A stretch of 64,000 nucleotides of DNA from CBEUVQ01 sp965546615 (GTDB lineage Bacteria > Bacillota > Desulfotomaculia > Desulfotomaculales > Desulfohalotomaculaceae), in assembly GCA_965546615.1 (NCBI GenBank), contig CBEUVQ010000001.1, positions 56,453 through 120,452 on the forward strand, in the 5' to 3' direction. Shown here in pieces: positions 50,501 to 58,484 of this stretch; the first letter of the stretch is position 1, and every line of letters begins with the position of its first letter. The translations under genes were made by a program, and so were the position numbers. The notes below the pieces were generated by a model. It was given only the letters and a program-made list of their open reading frames with translations. It was not told the DNA's origin and did no database searches.

Positions 50501-51187
50501 TTACGCCCGATGCCTGCATGCTTTCGCTGCCGGCGCGTCACCGTGCCTGCCCAGCATACTGCTTTTAAAGTTAATAAAACTGTCAGCTGTCTTGATTTTG
50601 TCAAATATATTTAAGAACAGCTCGGTGCTCCAGCCGATGGTCAGCGAAAACACTACGGTACCAAGGCCGAACAATCCGCCCATCAGCCAGCCCACCGCCA
50701 CCACCGTTACCTCGATGACGGTGCGCACAGCGCCGATGCGCCGACCGGTTATGCGGTGCAGCGCAATCATCAAGCTGTCTCTTGGTCCGTAACCCAAGTT
50801 TGCATTCATATACATCGCTCCGCCTAAACCGCACAAAACTATACCGACAACGAGATAACCAATACGGTAAGTAAGCATCTGCTGCTCAGGAAACAAATTC
50901 CAATAAATAATTAAATCGATAAAAGGGCCGATTAAAAGCGTATTGATTACCGTACCGACATACGGCTTTACCCCTAAAATCCAGCTGATTGTTACAACAA
51001 CTATGCCGGTGACAATTATCACCTGACCAAGAGTAAGCGGCAGGTAACGCTGCAAACCCAAATGAAACACATCCCAAGGCATCGGCCCCAGTTCTGCCTG
51101 CACCAGCAGCACTACAGACATACTCATAACAAATATCCCCAGCATAAACCAGCTGCCGCGGAGCAGATGAAAAATCATTTTTTTCAA
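50501..51187 (-). CDS. YczE/YitT-type integral membrane protein
   Basis: Polytopic protein of 228 aa with about five membrane helices and the YczE (COG2364) motifs VVLLVQAELGPMPWDVFHLG, ANLGYGPRDSLMIALHRITG and GRRIGAVRTVIEVTVVAVGW. The TTG at 51187 is chosen because GGGGGG lies 8 nt upstream; the frame opens nine codons earlier. Function is not established; the family includes YczE next to surfactin genes in B. subtilis. Monocistronic. Confidence 0.82.
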   Translation of the reverse strand: MKKMIFHLLRGSWFMLGIFVMSMSVVLLVQAELGPMPWDVFHLGLQRYLPLTLGQVIIVTGIVVVTISWILGVKPYVGTVINTLLIGPFIDLIIYWNLFPEQQMLTYRIGYLVVGIVLCGLGGAMYMNANLGYGPRDSLMIALHRITGRRIGAVRTVIEVTVVAVGWLMGGLFGLGTVVFSLTIGWSTELFLNIFDKIKTADSFINFKSSMLGRHGDAPAAKACRHRA

Positions 51188-51303
51188 GCCTAAGGCCCCC
51201 CGTTTTTTATTCAATTACTTAATTGTATGATATATTTATATTAAAGTAAATAGCTTATGTTAACAGACGGCAAATACAGAATAATTGAGGTGGTAAACAA
51301 GTG

Positions 51304-51894
51304 ATGAGTTTACATAAAGCGGTGTATTTTAATCAGCCGCTGCGCTTTATCACCAAAAACAATGTAAAAACAGCGGAATATAAAGCTCTGCTGCATCCGG
51401 TGGAGTTTATCCCCATCATTGTTGACACCGGTGATTTTGCCGGCAGCAATCATTTAGAAATTGTCCGCAGCAAAACGCTGAAAGCCTTTGAAATAAAAAG
51501 AGCCCCGGTATTTGTGGAGCAGACGGGGTTATACTTGTCCGCTTGGGACGGTCTGCCGGGCGGTTTAACGGAACTGTTTTGGGAGCGGCTCAATCTCACC
51601 GGTTTTTTAAAACTGCTGGAAAACGAAGAAAACCGCCAAGCAGTGGCCATTACTACCATCGGCTACTGTGACGGCAGACAGATTCATATTTTTGAAGGTA
51701 AATTAAACGGCACCATTGCTTCTGCCCCCCGCGGCACAAACGGCGTGCAGTGGGACCCGGTGTTTGTTCCGGAAGGCTGCAGCCGCACCTTTGCGGAAAT
51801 GCCGCAGAAAGAAAAACTGCAGATTTCGATGCGCCGGGCTGCCGCCGCCGCTTTTAAAAATTTTCTTTTAAACGAAGGGAGAGTGCAGCGATGA
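51304..51894 (+). CDS. HAM1/RdgB/ITPA-like protein with altered active site, partner of SIR2-like gene
   Basis: Protein of 196 aa. The HAM1 fold is evident: LRFITKNNVKTAEYKALL (the usual TxN-K-E-LL nucleotide loop), VEQTGLYLSAWDGLPGGLTE, and SAPRGTNGVQWDPVFVPEG then SRTFAEMPQKEKLQISMRRA. Family enzymes hydrolyse ITP, XTP and dITP. Here the nearly invariant Asp of the (E/D)D(S/T)GL motif is Gln (VEQTGL, about residue 73) and the His of the SHR substrate-binding motif is Met (ISMRR). It may bind nucleotides without normal hydrolysis. The ATG at 51304 (or adjacent GTG 51301) follows GAGGTGG. It overlaps the SIR2-like gene by 4 nt. Confidence 0.8.
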   Translation: MSLHKAVYFNQPLRFITKNNVKTAEYKALLHPVEFIPIIVDTGDFAGSNHLEIVRSKTLKAFEIKRAPVFVEQTGLYLSAWDGLPGGLTELFWERLNLTGFLKLLENEENRQAVAITTIGYCDGRQIHIFEGKLNGTIASAPRGTNGVQWDPVFVPEGCSRTFAEMPQKEKLQISMRRAAAAAFKNFLLNEGRVQR

Positions 51895-52685
51895 AAATAT
51901 TAGATGAACTGGCACAAGAAATCAAAGAAAAACGCATTATTCCTTTTGTGGGGGCGGGTATTTCCCGCAACTTAGGTCTGCCGGGCTGGGAATCTTTAAT
52001 CTACAAAGTGGCGGAAGATTTGGATTACGACCCCGAAGTGCTGCTGGTACACGGGGATTTTTTACAAATTGCGGAATATCACATCATTAAATACGGCAGC
52101 AAAAACCGCATTGCCAAAATCATCGACCGCAATCTGCGCGGCGTAAAATACGATATCGGCTCTTCCAAAGCTCATGAGTACTTGGTAAAAATGAACTTTC
52201 CTACAATTTACACCACTAATTTTGATGAAACACTGGAAGAAGCCTTTCGCTACCACGGCTACCCTTACTGCCGCATTGCCACGCTGGATGATATTTTGTG
52301 CGCTCAAGAAAACGCCACACAAATTGTCAAATTTCACGGCAGCTTGGATTATGACGAGTCGCTGGTGATCAGCGAGTCGGATTATCACAACCGGCTGGAC
52401 ATGGAAGGGCCGATCGACATTAAACTGCGCTCGGATTTATTGGGCAAAACGGTGCTGTTTTTAGGCTACAGTTTTCGGGATTTAAATGTGCGCTACATGT
52501 GGAGCAAACTGTTTAAAATTATGCAGTCAAGCTGCAAAGCGTACATGGTCACAATGCAGCCCAACCCGGTGTTTGAAGCAATTTACGGCGAGAAAGGAAT
52601 GCGGATAATCTGCCTGAACTCAGATCACCCCGAACAGGATTTTGTCAACTTTATGCACGAGTTATACATTCGTGTAACAGCATAA
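51891..52685 (+). CDS. SIR2-like domain protein (putative NADase)
   Basis: Protein of 264 aa consisting of one SIR2_2-type domain. NAD-binding GAGIS (21-25, in IIPFVGAGISRNLGLPGWES), TTNFD with Asn110, KFHGSLDY with His149, and VLFLGYSFRDLNVRYMW (189-205) are all present; Asn and His are the residues needed for NAD cleavage in defence-type SIR2 proteins such as ThsA and DSR2. There is no zinc ribbon, so it is not a typical protein deacetylase. No membrane segment or second effector domain. Its ATG overlaps the stop of the HAM1-like gene (ATGA), so the two are translated together. Confidence 0.85.
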   Translation: MKILDELAQEIKEKRIIPFVGAGISRNLGLPGWESLIYKVAEDLDYDPEVLLVHGDFLQIAEYHIIKYGSKNRIAKIIDRNLRGVKYDIGSSKAHEYLVKMNFPTIYTTNFDETLEEAFRYHGYPYCRIATLDDILCAQENATQIVKFHGSLDYDESLVISESDYHNRLDMEGPIDIKLRSDLLGKTVLFLGYSFRDLNVRYMWSKLFKIMQSSCKAYMVTMQPNPVFEAIYGEKGMRIICLNSDHPEQDFVNFMHELYIRVTA

Positions 52686-52695
52686 TCAACAGCTG

Positions 52696-53334
52696 CTAAT
52701 TACTAATTGCTTCGTCAATTTCATCCCAGCTGTCAATAACGGCATCCGGTTGGTGATTCTCCAGAACATCGCGGCCGGCAATGCCCCAGGTTACACCGAC
52801 TGCTTTGGTCTGCGCCGCTTTGGCGGCAATAATGTCAAACGGAGTGTCACCGACATATACCGCCTGCCGGGGTTGGCGGTTTAATTTTTCCAGCGCGGCC
52901 AAAATGGGGTCGGGCTGCGGCTTATGTCTGGTTACATCCTGCGCACCGATTAAAACCGATATGTATTTATCTATCCCCAAAAAGTTTATGCTCCTTTGGG
53001 CAACAAAACCGCTTTTGGCGGTGACCACACCTAAAGTGAAGCCTCTTTTGCTCAGTCTTTCCAGCATTTCCACAGTACCGGGGAAGCATTTGGTCTGCTT
53101 GTCATGCTCTAAAGCGTAATAACGCTGGTAAAGTTTAAAAAATTCCGGTTCTCTTTCTTCGCCCACAAAGTGAATGCCGGTGTCTTTCAGCGGCCGTCCC
53201 ACCCAGCCCATGACATCATCGTTTCCCCAGGGGATATTCATTTCTTTAAATACCTGCTGAAAAGTCTGCCTAATCAGCGGAATAGAGTCAATAAGCGTGC
53301 CGTCCAAATCAAAGAGTACGGTATCAATTTTCAT
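52696..53334 (-). CDS. HAD-family phosphatase, PpaX/Gph-like
   Basis: Protein of 212 aa with the HAD motifs: I DTVLFDLDGTLIDS (nucleophile Asp and acid Asp), II VVTAKS, III Lys in RHKPQPDPI and IV YVGDTPFDIIAAKAA. The helical cap is inserted after motif I. Close in pattern to PpaX (pyrophosphatase) and Gph (phosphoglycolate phosphatase); the two cannot be separated here. It converges with the SIR2-like gene. Confidence 0.87.
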   Translation of the reverse strand: MKIDTVLFDLDGTLIDSIPLIRQTFQQVFKEMNIPWGNDDVMGWVGRPLKDTGIHFVGEEREPEFFKLYQRYYALEHDKQTKCFPGTVEMLERLSKRGFTLGVVTAKSGFVAQRSINFLGIDKYISVLIGAQDVTRHKPQPDPILAALEKLNRQPRQAVYVGDTPFDIIAAKAAQTKAVGVTWGIAGRDVLENHQPDAVIDSWDEIDEAISN

Positions 53335-53433
53335 TTGCTGTATTATACCTGCCTTTTTGAAATTTACGTTTTATTTTATCACACTCCGGAAGAAAACCAA
53401 AACCGCTGCCGCCCGGCAGACAGCAGTAAAGCA

Positions 53434-53456
53434 GAGGAGAAAATCCCCTCTGCCTT
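53434..53456 (-). terminator. hairpin downstream of the thioredoxin-like remnant
   Basis: Arms GCAGAGG and CCTCTGC around a short loop; on the minus strand the stem is followed by TTTACTG. Placed 11 nt after the remnant's stop codon. Confidence 0.5.
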
Positions 53457-53466
53457 AACTGTCGTT

Positions 53467-53682
53467 TTATGAACACAGCTGTGCTTTCAACTGTTCTTTA
53501 TCCTTAACGCAGTCCAACTGTTTAACTACCTGACCTTTATCTAAAACAACAACTGCCGGAGCTCGGTTTACGGCATATTTCTGCGCCAGCGTTTTTTTGG
53601 TGGCCAGATCAACTTTCACTACGCTGTATTCCCCGCTTAACCAGCAGCACCTTTGAACGGAAACATCGGTTGACCTAAAGTT
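53467..53682 (-). pseudogene. thioredoxin-like protein, 3' fragment
   Basis: Read on the minus strand, the frame ending at 53467 encodes CCWLSGEYSVVKVDLATKKT then LAQKYAVNRAPAVVVLDKGQ and VVKQLDCVKDKEQLKAQLCS, a thioredoxin-fold pattern (strand VVKVD, cis-Pro region APAVVV, final helix). No ATG, GTG or TTG with a ribosome site opens the frame; the 5' part is missing and a palindromic hairpin (53683-53718) sits there instead. The only in-frame GTG lies within the strand VVKVD. It is therefore best read as a broken gene. Confidence 0.55.
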
Positions 53683-53718
53683 ACTCTTTTTGGCATTTTT
53701 GTTCTGCCAAAAAAGAGT
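53683..53718. repeat. palindromic hairpin element between the thioredoxin-like remnant and the GerMN gene
   Basis: Arms ACTCTTTTTGGCA and TGCCAAAAAAGAGT (one bulged A) around TTTTTGTTC. It could be the terminator of the GerMN operon (it is 53 nt past that stop) or an inserted palindrome. Confidence 0.55.
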
Positions 53719-53770
53719 GTTTTTGCTTCAATACAGCAAATTTTAATTAACGGTTTTAAACCGCCGACTT

Positions 53771-54691
53771 TTATTTATTTAAGGTAACGGAATTGATCAC
53801 CCAAATACCTTCCGGGCCGGTTTTAATCGGCTGCACCAGCTGGATGATGTACTCTTCGCCGTCATGCACAGCCACTACTTTGGCAGTGGAAGAGTATTCT
53901 GCCTTCGCATTTTCAGCGTCAGCTAATACAAAATTGTCCCGCCGGGGGTCAAAGCCAAATTTGGTTCCCGTTTGCTGTGCAGTTTGCAGCGGATCCAAGT
54001 ACCACGGCTGGTGTCCTTGATCAACATCTTCTTGTATCTCGCGCATTTTATCTAAATCCAGCTCCACTGGGCCCACACGAATGTCACCGGTGGAAACCAT
54101 CAGCCAATCCGGTGCAATCGGCTCCGTTATTTCCATATGCCCAGCCAGCGTTTCGGTTTTTTCTCCTTCAATCAAAATCTGCACCTTTTTGATGCCTTCA
54201 CCCAAGTCAGCCAGCGTGTTTACTATTGAATACACCGTCATTGTTTCCCCGGTGGTGCCGCCCCAGTGTTTGGTCTGCAGCTCTTTGGAGAAATTGACGT
54301 AAGCCACATCATCGGTTACCTGCAGCGAGATCAGTTTTGTCTCCGCCGGTATGGTGGGGCTGAACTCTTCGTCCTGCGGGCCTTTAATTAATTCTTCCAC
54401 CGCCGCTTCCGGCAGAGTTTTGCCGTCCAACGGAATTTCTCTCACTTCCGGTTTTAGATACGATGCTTGTTCATCGGCAAAATACAGTTTAACCAATTCT
54501 GTTTCTTTTTGCGGTTTTGAGCTGATGGGCGGTTGATTGGGGTTGTCGGCACTCAGGTCTGCTTGTTTAGTGCAGCCGACGTTAACCAGCAGCAGCAGGG
54601 CGGCTATAATAATGGCAATCAAGACAGCAGCCTGCGGCCGGGTAAAGTAAATCCGCTCGTTTTGGGAGTCATTTAATTTTTGGTCAGGCAT
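53771..54691 (-). CDS. GerMN-domain lipoprotein
   Basis: Protein of 306 aa: membrane/lipoprotein signal with long N-region (hydrophobic 19-40, Cys in LLLVNVGCTKQ). A GerMN domain spans about residues 65-170 (VKLYFADEQASYLKPEVREI; LPEAAVEELIKGPQDEEFSP; VAYVNFSKELQTKHWGGTTG). A second domain (about 175-306) resembles no family I can name. GerM is needed for sporulation/germination in Bacillus, but here the gene follows a two-component system, as LpqB follows MtrAB in actinobacteria. Located on the outer face of the membrane. Confidence 0.85.
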   Translation of the reverse strand: MPDQKLNDSQNERIYFTRPQAAVLIAIIIAALLLLVNVGCTKQADLSADNPNQPPISSKPQKETELVKLYFADEQASYLKPEVREIPLDGKTLPEAAVEELIKGPQDEEFSPTIPAETKLISLQVTDDVAYVNFSKELQTKHWGGTTGETMTVYSIVNTLADLGEGIKKVQILIEGEKTETLAGHMEITEPIAPDWLMVSTGDIRVGPVELDLDKMREIQEDVDQGHQPWYLDPLQTAQQTGTKFGFDPRRDNFVLADAENAKAEYSSTAKVVAVHDGEEYIIQLVQPIKTGPEGIWVINSVTLNK

Positions 54692-54809
54692 AAAACTCCC
54701 CCCATTTTTTTCTTAACGCCATTATAACGAAAAGTTATTACAGCGAAATAAAAAAATGTTACAAATCTGTTAAACATCATCCAATCAAAAAAACACCGCG
54801 GCAGTTAAA

Positions 54810-56207
54810 CTACTCCCGCGGTAGAGTAACGGTAAACACCGAACCCTCGTCAACAGCACTCTGCACATTTATGCTGCCGCCTAAAAGTTTTACCCCCTGG
54901 AGAACAATGGACAGGCCCAAGCCGGTGCCGCCGGTTTCCCGCGAGCGGGCTTTGTCGACCCGGTAAAAACGATCGAAGATATGGGGTATGTCTTCTGCCG
55001 GGATACCTTCACCGGTGTCCGCCACCTGCAGCAGCAAGTTTTCACTCTGCTGCCGGGCGACAATATCCACCCTCCCCCGCTCCGGGGTGTATTTAACGGC
55101 GTTATCCACCAGGTTTAAAATAATTACTTCCAAAATGTCTTTATCTACAAACCAACTGAGTTTTTCCCGCACGTCGGCGGTAATGGTGATGTTTTTTTCT
55201 TTAGCTCGTTTTTCCACTAAGTGCAGCACTCTGTCAACAATTACATCGATATATTCTAATTTTTTGTGCACGATAACGTTATCCTCTTCCATGCGGGCCA
55301 TTTCCAGCAGTTCATGCACCAAGTGGTTTATTCGATTGATTTCATTGTTGATGTCGGTTAAATATTCTTTGTAAACCGCCACATCTTTTTCGTCGCTGTA
55401 AATCAGTGATTCCGCCAAAGCTTTAATAGATGACAGCGGTGATTTTAATTCGTGCGAAGCGTTGGCAATAAAATCGCGGCGGCTGCGGTCCACTACCAGC
55501 AGTTTTTCCGCCATAATGTTAAAGGATTTTGCCAGCTTTCCCAGTTCATCGCGGCTGCGCACCGGCACCTTTTGTTTTAGGCTGCCTTGAGCCACCCGCT
55601 CTACCGCAACGGTCAGCTCCTCTACCGGGCGGGTTAAGCGCTCCGCCAGCCAATAAGCTGCCATTCCCGCTAAAATTGATCCAATCAGCGATAAAATCAG
55701 CATTCGGTTGAGCACATCGTTCAGTGAATCAGCAATATCGGTAATATCGGTGGAAAGCATCACCGCGCCGATTACTTCTTTCTCTTTGGTTACCGGAACG
55801 GCAACATACATCACCCATTCGTCCGGTGAAATGTGGTGATTGCCGCCCGCAGTCTGCCCCTGCAGCGCGGAAACCACTTCCTGGTGAGATAATTTGCGTC
55901 CGCTAACCCAATCTTCGTTAAAGGAATCGCCCAGCACCAAACCTTCACGGTTAAGAATCAGTACCCTTGCTCCCACCTGTTCACTGTATTCCCGCACCGC
56001 TTTGGGCAGCACAGAAAGCTGATCTGTCATAATATAATCGACAGCATATGTACTTACCACATTGGCATGCACCTGGTAAGCCTGCTGCCGCTCCTGCAGG
56101 TAGTGCAGGCGCAGCGCACCGTAGGCCATCCAGTCTGCCAGCAGCATGGTAATAATAATAATGCCAAAATAACTGCCGGCCAGTTTCCAGCGAATACTGG
56201 ATTTCAT
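54810..56207 (-). CDS. membrane sensor histidine kinase (PhoR/WalK/ResE type)
   Basis: Protein of 465 aa: TM1 about 9-30, extracytoplasmic sensor region about 31-163, TM2 about 165-187, HAMP to about 240, HisKA with phospho-His in NASHELKSPLSSIKAL, and HATPase with N-box NLVDNAVKYTPE, G1 VADTGEGIPAEDI and G2 GGTGLGLSIVLQG. The ATG overlaps the response-regulator stop (ATGA). Signal unknown. It is followed by the GerMN lipoprotein 118 nt downstream. Confidence 0.95.
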   Translation of the reverse strand: MKSSIRWKLAGSYFGIIIITMLLADWMAYGALRLHYLQERQQAYQVHANVVSTYAVDYIMTDQLSVLPKAVREYSEQVGARVLILNREGLVLGDSFNEDWVSGRKLSHQEVVSALQGQTAGGNHHISPDEWVMYVAVPVTKEKEVIGAVMLSTDITDIADSLNDVLNRMLILSLIGSILAGMAAYWLAERLTRPVEELTVAVERVAQGSLKQKVPVRSRDELGKLAKSFNIMAEKLLVVDRSRRDFIANASHELKSPLSSIKALAESLIYSDEKDVAVYKEYLTDINNEINRINHLVHELLEMARMEEDNVIVHKKLEYIDVIVDRVLHLVEKRAKEKNITITADVREKLSWFVDKDILEVIILNLVDNAVKYTPERGRVDIVARQQSENLLLQVADTGEGIPAEDIPHIFDRFYRVDKARSRETGGTGLGLSIVLQGVKLLGGSINVQSAVDEGSVFTVTLPRE

Positions 56208-56896
56208 TGCCGATACTCCTTAAAATAGTAGCCCACACCCCATTTGGTGAGCACATATTCGGGGTGGCGCGGGTCTTCTTCCAGCTTTTCGCGCAGGCGG
56301 CGCACATGCACGTCAACAGTGCGCAAATCACCGTAGTACTGCGTGCCCCAAATCAGTTCCAGCAGGTTATCACGGGTGTAAACCCTACCGGGGTTTTGCG
56401 CCAGCAGATGCAGCAGTTCAAATTCTTTGGCGGTAAGTTCAATTTCCTTATCTCCCCGGCTTACTTTGCGCTTAGGTACATCGATGTTCAGCTTACCGAT
56501 CTGCAAAAGACCGCTCTTTTTTTGCGGCTTCGGTTTGCCGGCGCGCCGCAGTACCGCTTTAATGCGGGCAATTAATTCCCGGGTGTTAAAAGGCTTGGTC
56601 ATGTAGTCATCGGCACCCAGCTCCAGACCGACAATTTTATCGACATCCTCACCTTTGGCTGTCAGCATCACAATCGGCACTTCACTGCTTTTTCTGATTT
56701 CGCGGCAAACCTCCAAGCCGTTTTTTTTCGGCAGCATGATGTCCAGCACAATGATATCTGCTGCTTCTTGGGCAAAAATCTCCAGTGCTTCTTCACCGTC
56801 GTAAGCGGCTAAAACGTGATAACCTTCCTGCTCTAAACTGCGTTTCAATCCTTTTACCATCAATTTTTCATCGTCGACAATTAAAATGGTTGCCAG
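56204..56896 (-). CDS. OmpR-family response regulator, probable CTG start
   Basis: Protein of 230 aa. The open frame from ATG/TTG codons would begin at 56863 and miss the first strand of the receiver, but upstream in-frame codons read LATILIVDDEKLMVKGL, the normal receiver N-terminus with its acidic pair. Only a CTG at 56896 (AGGAGG 8 nt upstream) or a downstream ATT can start this; an in-frame TAG precedes it. Phospho-Asp is in VLDIMLPKKNG; the C-terminal winged helix has ELTAKEFELLHLLAQNPGRV and TVDVHVRRLREKLEEDP. It is paired with the kinase by a 4-nt overlap. Confidence 0.93.
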   Translation of the reverse strand: MATILIVDDEKLMVKGLKRSLEQEGYHVLAAYDGEEALEIFAQEAADIIVLDIMLPKKNGLEVCREIRKSSEVPIVMLTAKGEDVDKIVGLELGADDYMTKPFNTRELIARIKAVLRRAGKPKPQKKSGLLQIGKLNIDVPKRKVSRGDKEIELTAKEFELLHLLAQNPGRVYTRDNLLELIWGTQYYGDLRTVDVHVRRLREKLEEDPRHPEYVLTKWGVGYYFKEYRQ

Positions 56897-56918
56897 CTGC
56901 TCCGCCTCCTATCCCAAA

Positions 56919-57368
56919 CTAGTAAAACGGAATTTTAATTGATTGGATTTGATAACCAAAAGTTCCCGCCGGTGCGCTCACTTTTACTTCATCGCCCGCT
57001 TTTTTCAGCAGCAGTGCCCTGCCAAGCGGCGAAATACAGGATACATCATCAACCTGCACTTCTTTTTCCACCGGTGAAATAATACGCAGGTTAAGTAACT
57101 CTTTGGTTTCAGCATCCAATATTTCCACTTCACTGTTTATTATAACAAATGGCAGCGCATTGTCTCCTTTTTCTTGCACAACAACATTTTTTAACAGCTC
57201 ATCAATATGCAGAATATATTGATCCAGCATTTCTTTAATCTCACTGCGTTCTTTAGACGGTTCGGGGAAAAATTCCTGCAAAATTTTTTCTTTGCGCTCT
57301 TCGATGTTGGCAACACTCTCCACTATTTTTTCAAATACTGCTTTGGAGAGCACAACCTTTTTTTTCAT
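56919..57368 (-). CDS. GreA/GreB C-terminal-domain protein (Gre-like factor)
   Basis: Protein of 149 aa. The C-terminal half (about 75-146) is the FKBP-like domain of Gre factors (ISPLGRALLLKKAGDEVKVS then APAGTFGYQIQSI), which binds RNA polymerase. The N-terminal half is a helical hairpin (residues 5-65) with acidic residues (EERKEKILQEFFPEPSKERS) in place of the usual GreA tip. It could be a transcript-cleavage factor or a Gfh/Rnk-like modulator. Strong AAGGAGG ribosome site. Confidence 0.8.
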   Translation of the reverse strand: MKKKVVLSKAVFEKIVESVANIEERKEKILQEFFPEPSKERSEIKEMLDQYILHIDELLKNVVVQEKGDNALPFVIINSEVEILDAETKELLNLRIISPVEKEVQVDDVSCISPLGRALLLKKAGDEVKVSAPAGTFGYQIQSIKIPFY

Positions 57369-57395
57369 TTTTAATACTGCCTCCTTTTTTTAAAT

Positions 57396-57441
57396 ATAAA
57401 AAAACAGATAGACACCCCGCCGCTGCGGCGAAATGCCTATC
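57396..57441 (-). terminator. terminator at the end of the opp operon
   Basis: Outer arms GATAG / CTATC (57407-57411 and 57437-57441) with inner GC-rich arms (CCCGCCGC region) form a long hairpin; on the minus strand it is followed by a run of seven T. It lies between oppF and the Gre-like gene. Confidence 0.85.
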
Positions 57442-57509
57442 CTTTTTCACAATAGTTTAGCTTGTAATACAATGATTGTCAATATTGGTTGACGCTGCCA
57501 GCAAATTAA

Positions 57510-58484
57510 TTATTCAGCCGAAGAAACGGCGTGACAGGCCACCCAGTGTCCGGGGCTTACTTCTTTAAACTCCGGCTGCTGTTTTGTACAGATTTCCATC
57601 CGTTTAAAGCAGCGGGTGTGGAAACGACAGCCGTCGGGCGGATTTACCGGGCTGGGCACATCTCCCTGCAAAATGATGCGCTCTTTTTTTGCCTTCGGAT
57701 CGGGCACCGGAATGGCAGACAGCAGCGCCTGGGTGTACGGATGCAGCGGGGTTCGGTAAAGATCTTGATCGGACGCCAGTTCCACCAGCTGACCGAGATA
57801 CATTACCCCTACCCGGTCGGACATGTGCTTCACCACGTTCAGCCCGTGGGCAATGAATAAATAAGCAAAGTTAAACTGCTGCTGCAGATCTTTCAGCAGG
57901 TTTAATACCTGTGATTGAATGGATACATCCAGTGCGGACACCGGTTCGTCGCAGATAATTAATTTGGGATTCACCGCCAGCGCCCGAGCGATACCTATGC
58001 GCTGACGCTGACCGCCGCTGAACTGGTGCGGGTAGCGGCGGGCATGATAAAACGGCAGCCCGACACATTCCAGCAGCTGGTGCACTCTTTTTTCCAGCTC
58101 CGCTCCTGACGCCAAGCCGAATATTTTCAGCGGTTCGGCAACAATTTGCCCCACCGTCATCCGCGGGTTGAGCGAAGCATACGGATCTTGGAAGATAATC
58201 TGCATTTCTTTGCGCAGGCTGCGCATTTCTTTAGCGGAAGCATTAAATACGTTTTTGCCTTCAAAAAGCACTTCTCCGGCGGTAGGTTCCAGCAGGCGCA
58301 GAATCAGCCGGCCGGTGGTTGATTTGCCGCAGCCGCTCTCTCCCACCAAGCCCAGTGTTTCACCGGGGGCGATGTCAAAACTGACGCCGTCTACCGCTTT
58401 TACTACCGCTTCCGATTTACCTAATATGTCTTTGCCAACCGGAAAGTATTTGGTTAAATTTTTTACCTGCAGTAAAGGCTGCAT
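57510..58484 (-). CDS. oppF: oligopeptide ABC transporter ATPase OppF
   Basis: ATPase of 324 aa from the ATG at 58484 (GGGGGG upstream). Walker A VGESGCGKSTTGRLILRLLE, signature QFSGGQRQRIGIARALAV, Walker B LIICDEPVSALDVS, and the C-terminal oligopeptide-transporter domain with three cysteines (CRFHTRCFKRMEIC) that in some members binds a 4Fe-4S cluster. It overlaps the oppD stop by one base (TGATG). Confidence 0.94.
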   Translation of the reverse strand: MQPLLQVKNLTKYFPVGKDILGKSEAVVKAVDGVSFDIAPGETLGLVGESGCGKSTTGRLILRLLEPTAGEVLFEGKNVFNASAKEMRSLRKEMQIIFQDPYASLNPRMTVGQIVAEPLKIFGLASGAELEKRVHQLLECVGLPFYHARRYPHQFSGGQRQRIGIARALAVNPKLIICDEPVSALDVSIQSQVLNLLKDLQQQFNFAYLFIAHGLNVVKHMSDRVGVMYLGQLVELASDQDLYRTPLHPYTQALLSAIPVPDPKAKKERIILQGDVPSPVNPPDGCRFHTRCFKRMEICTKQQPEFKEVSPGHWVACHAVSSAE

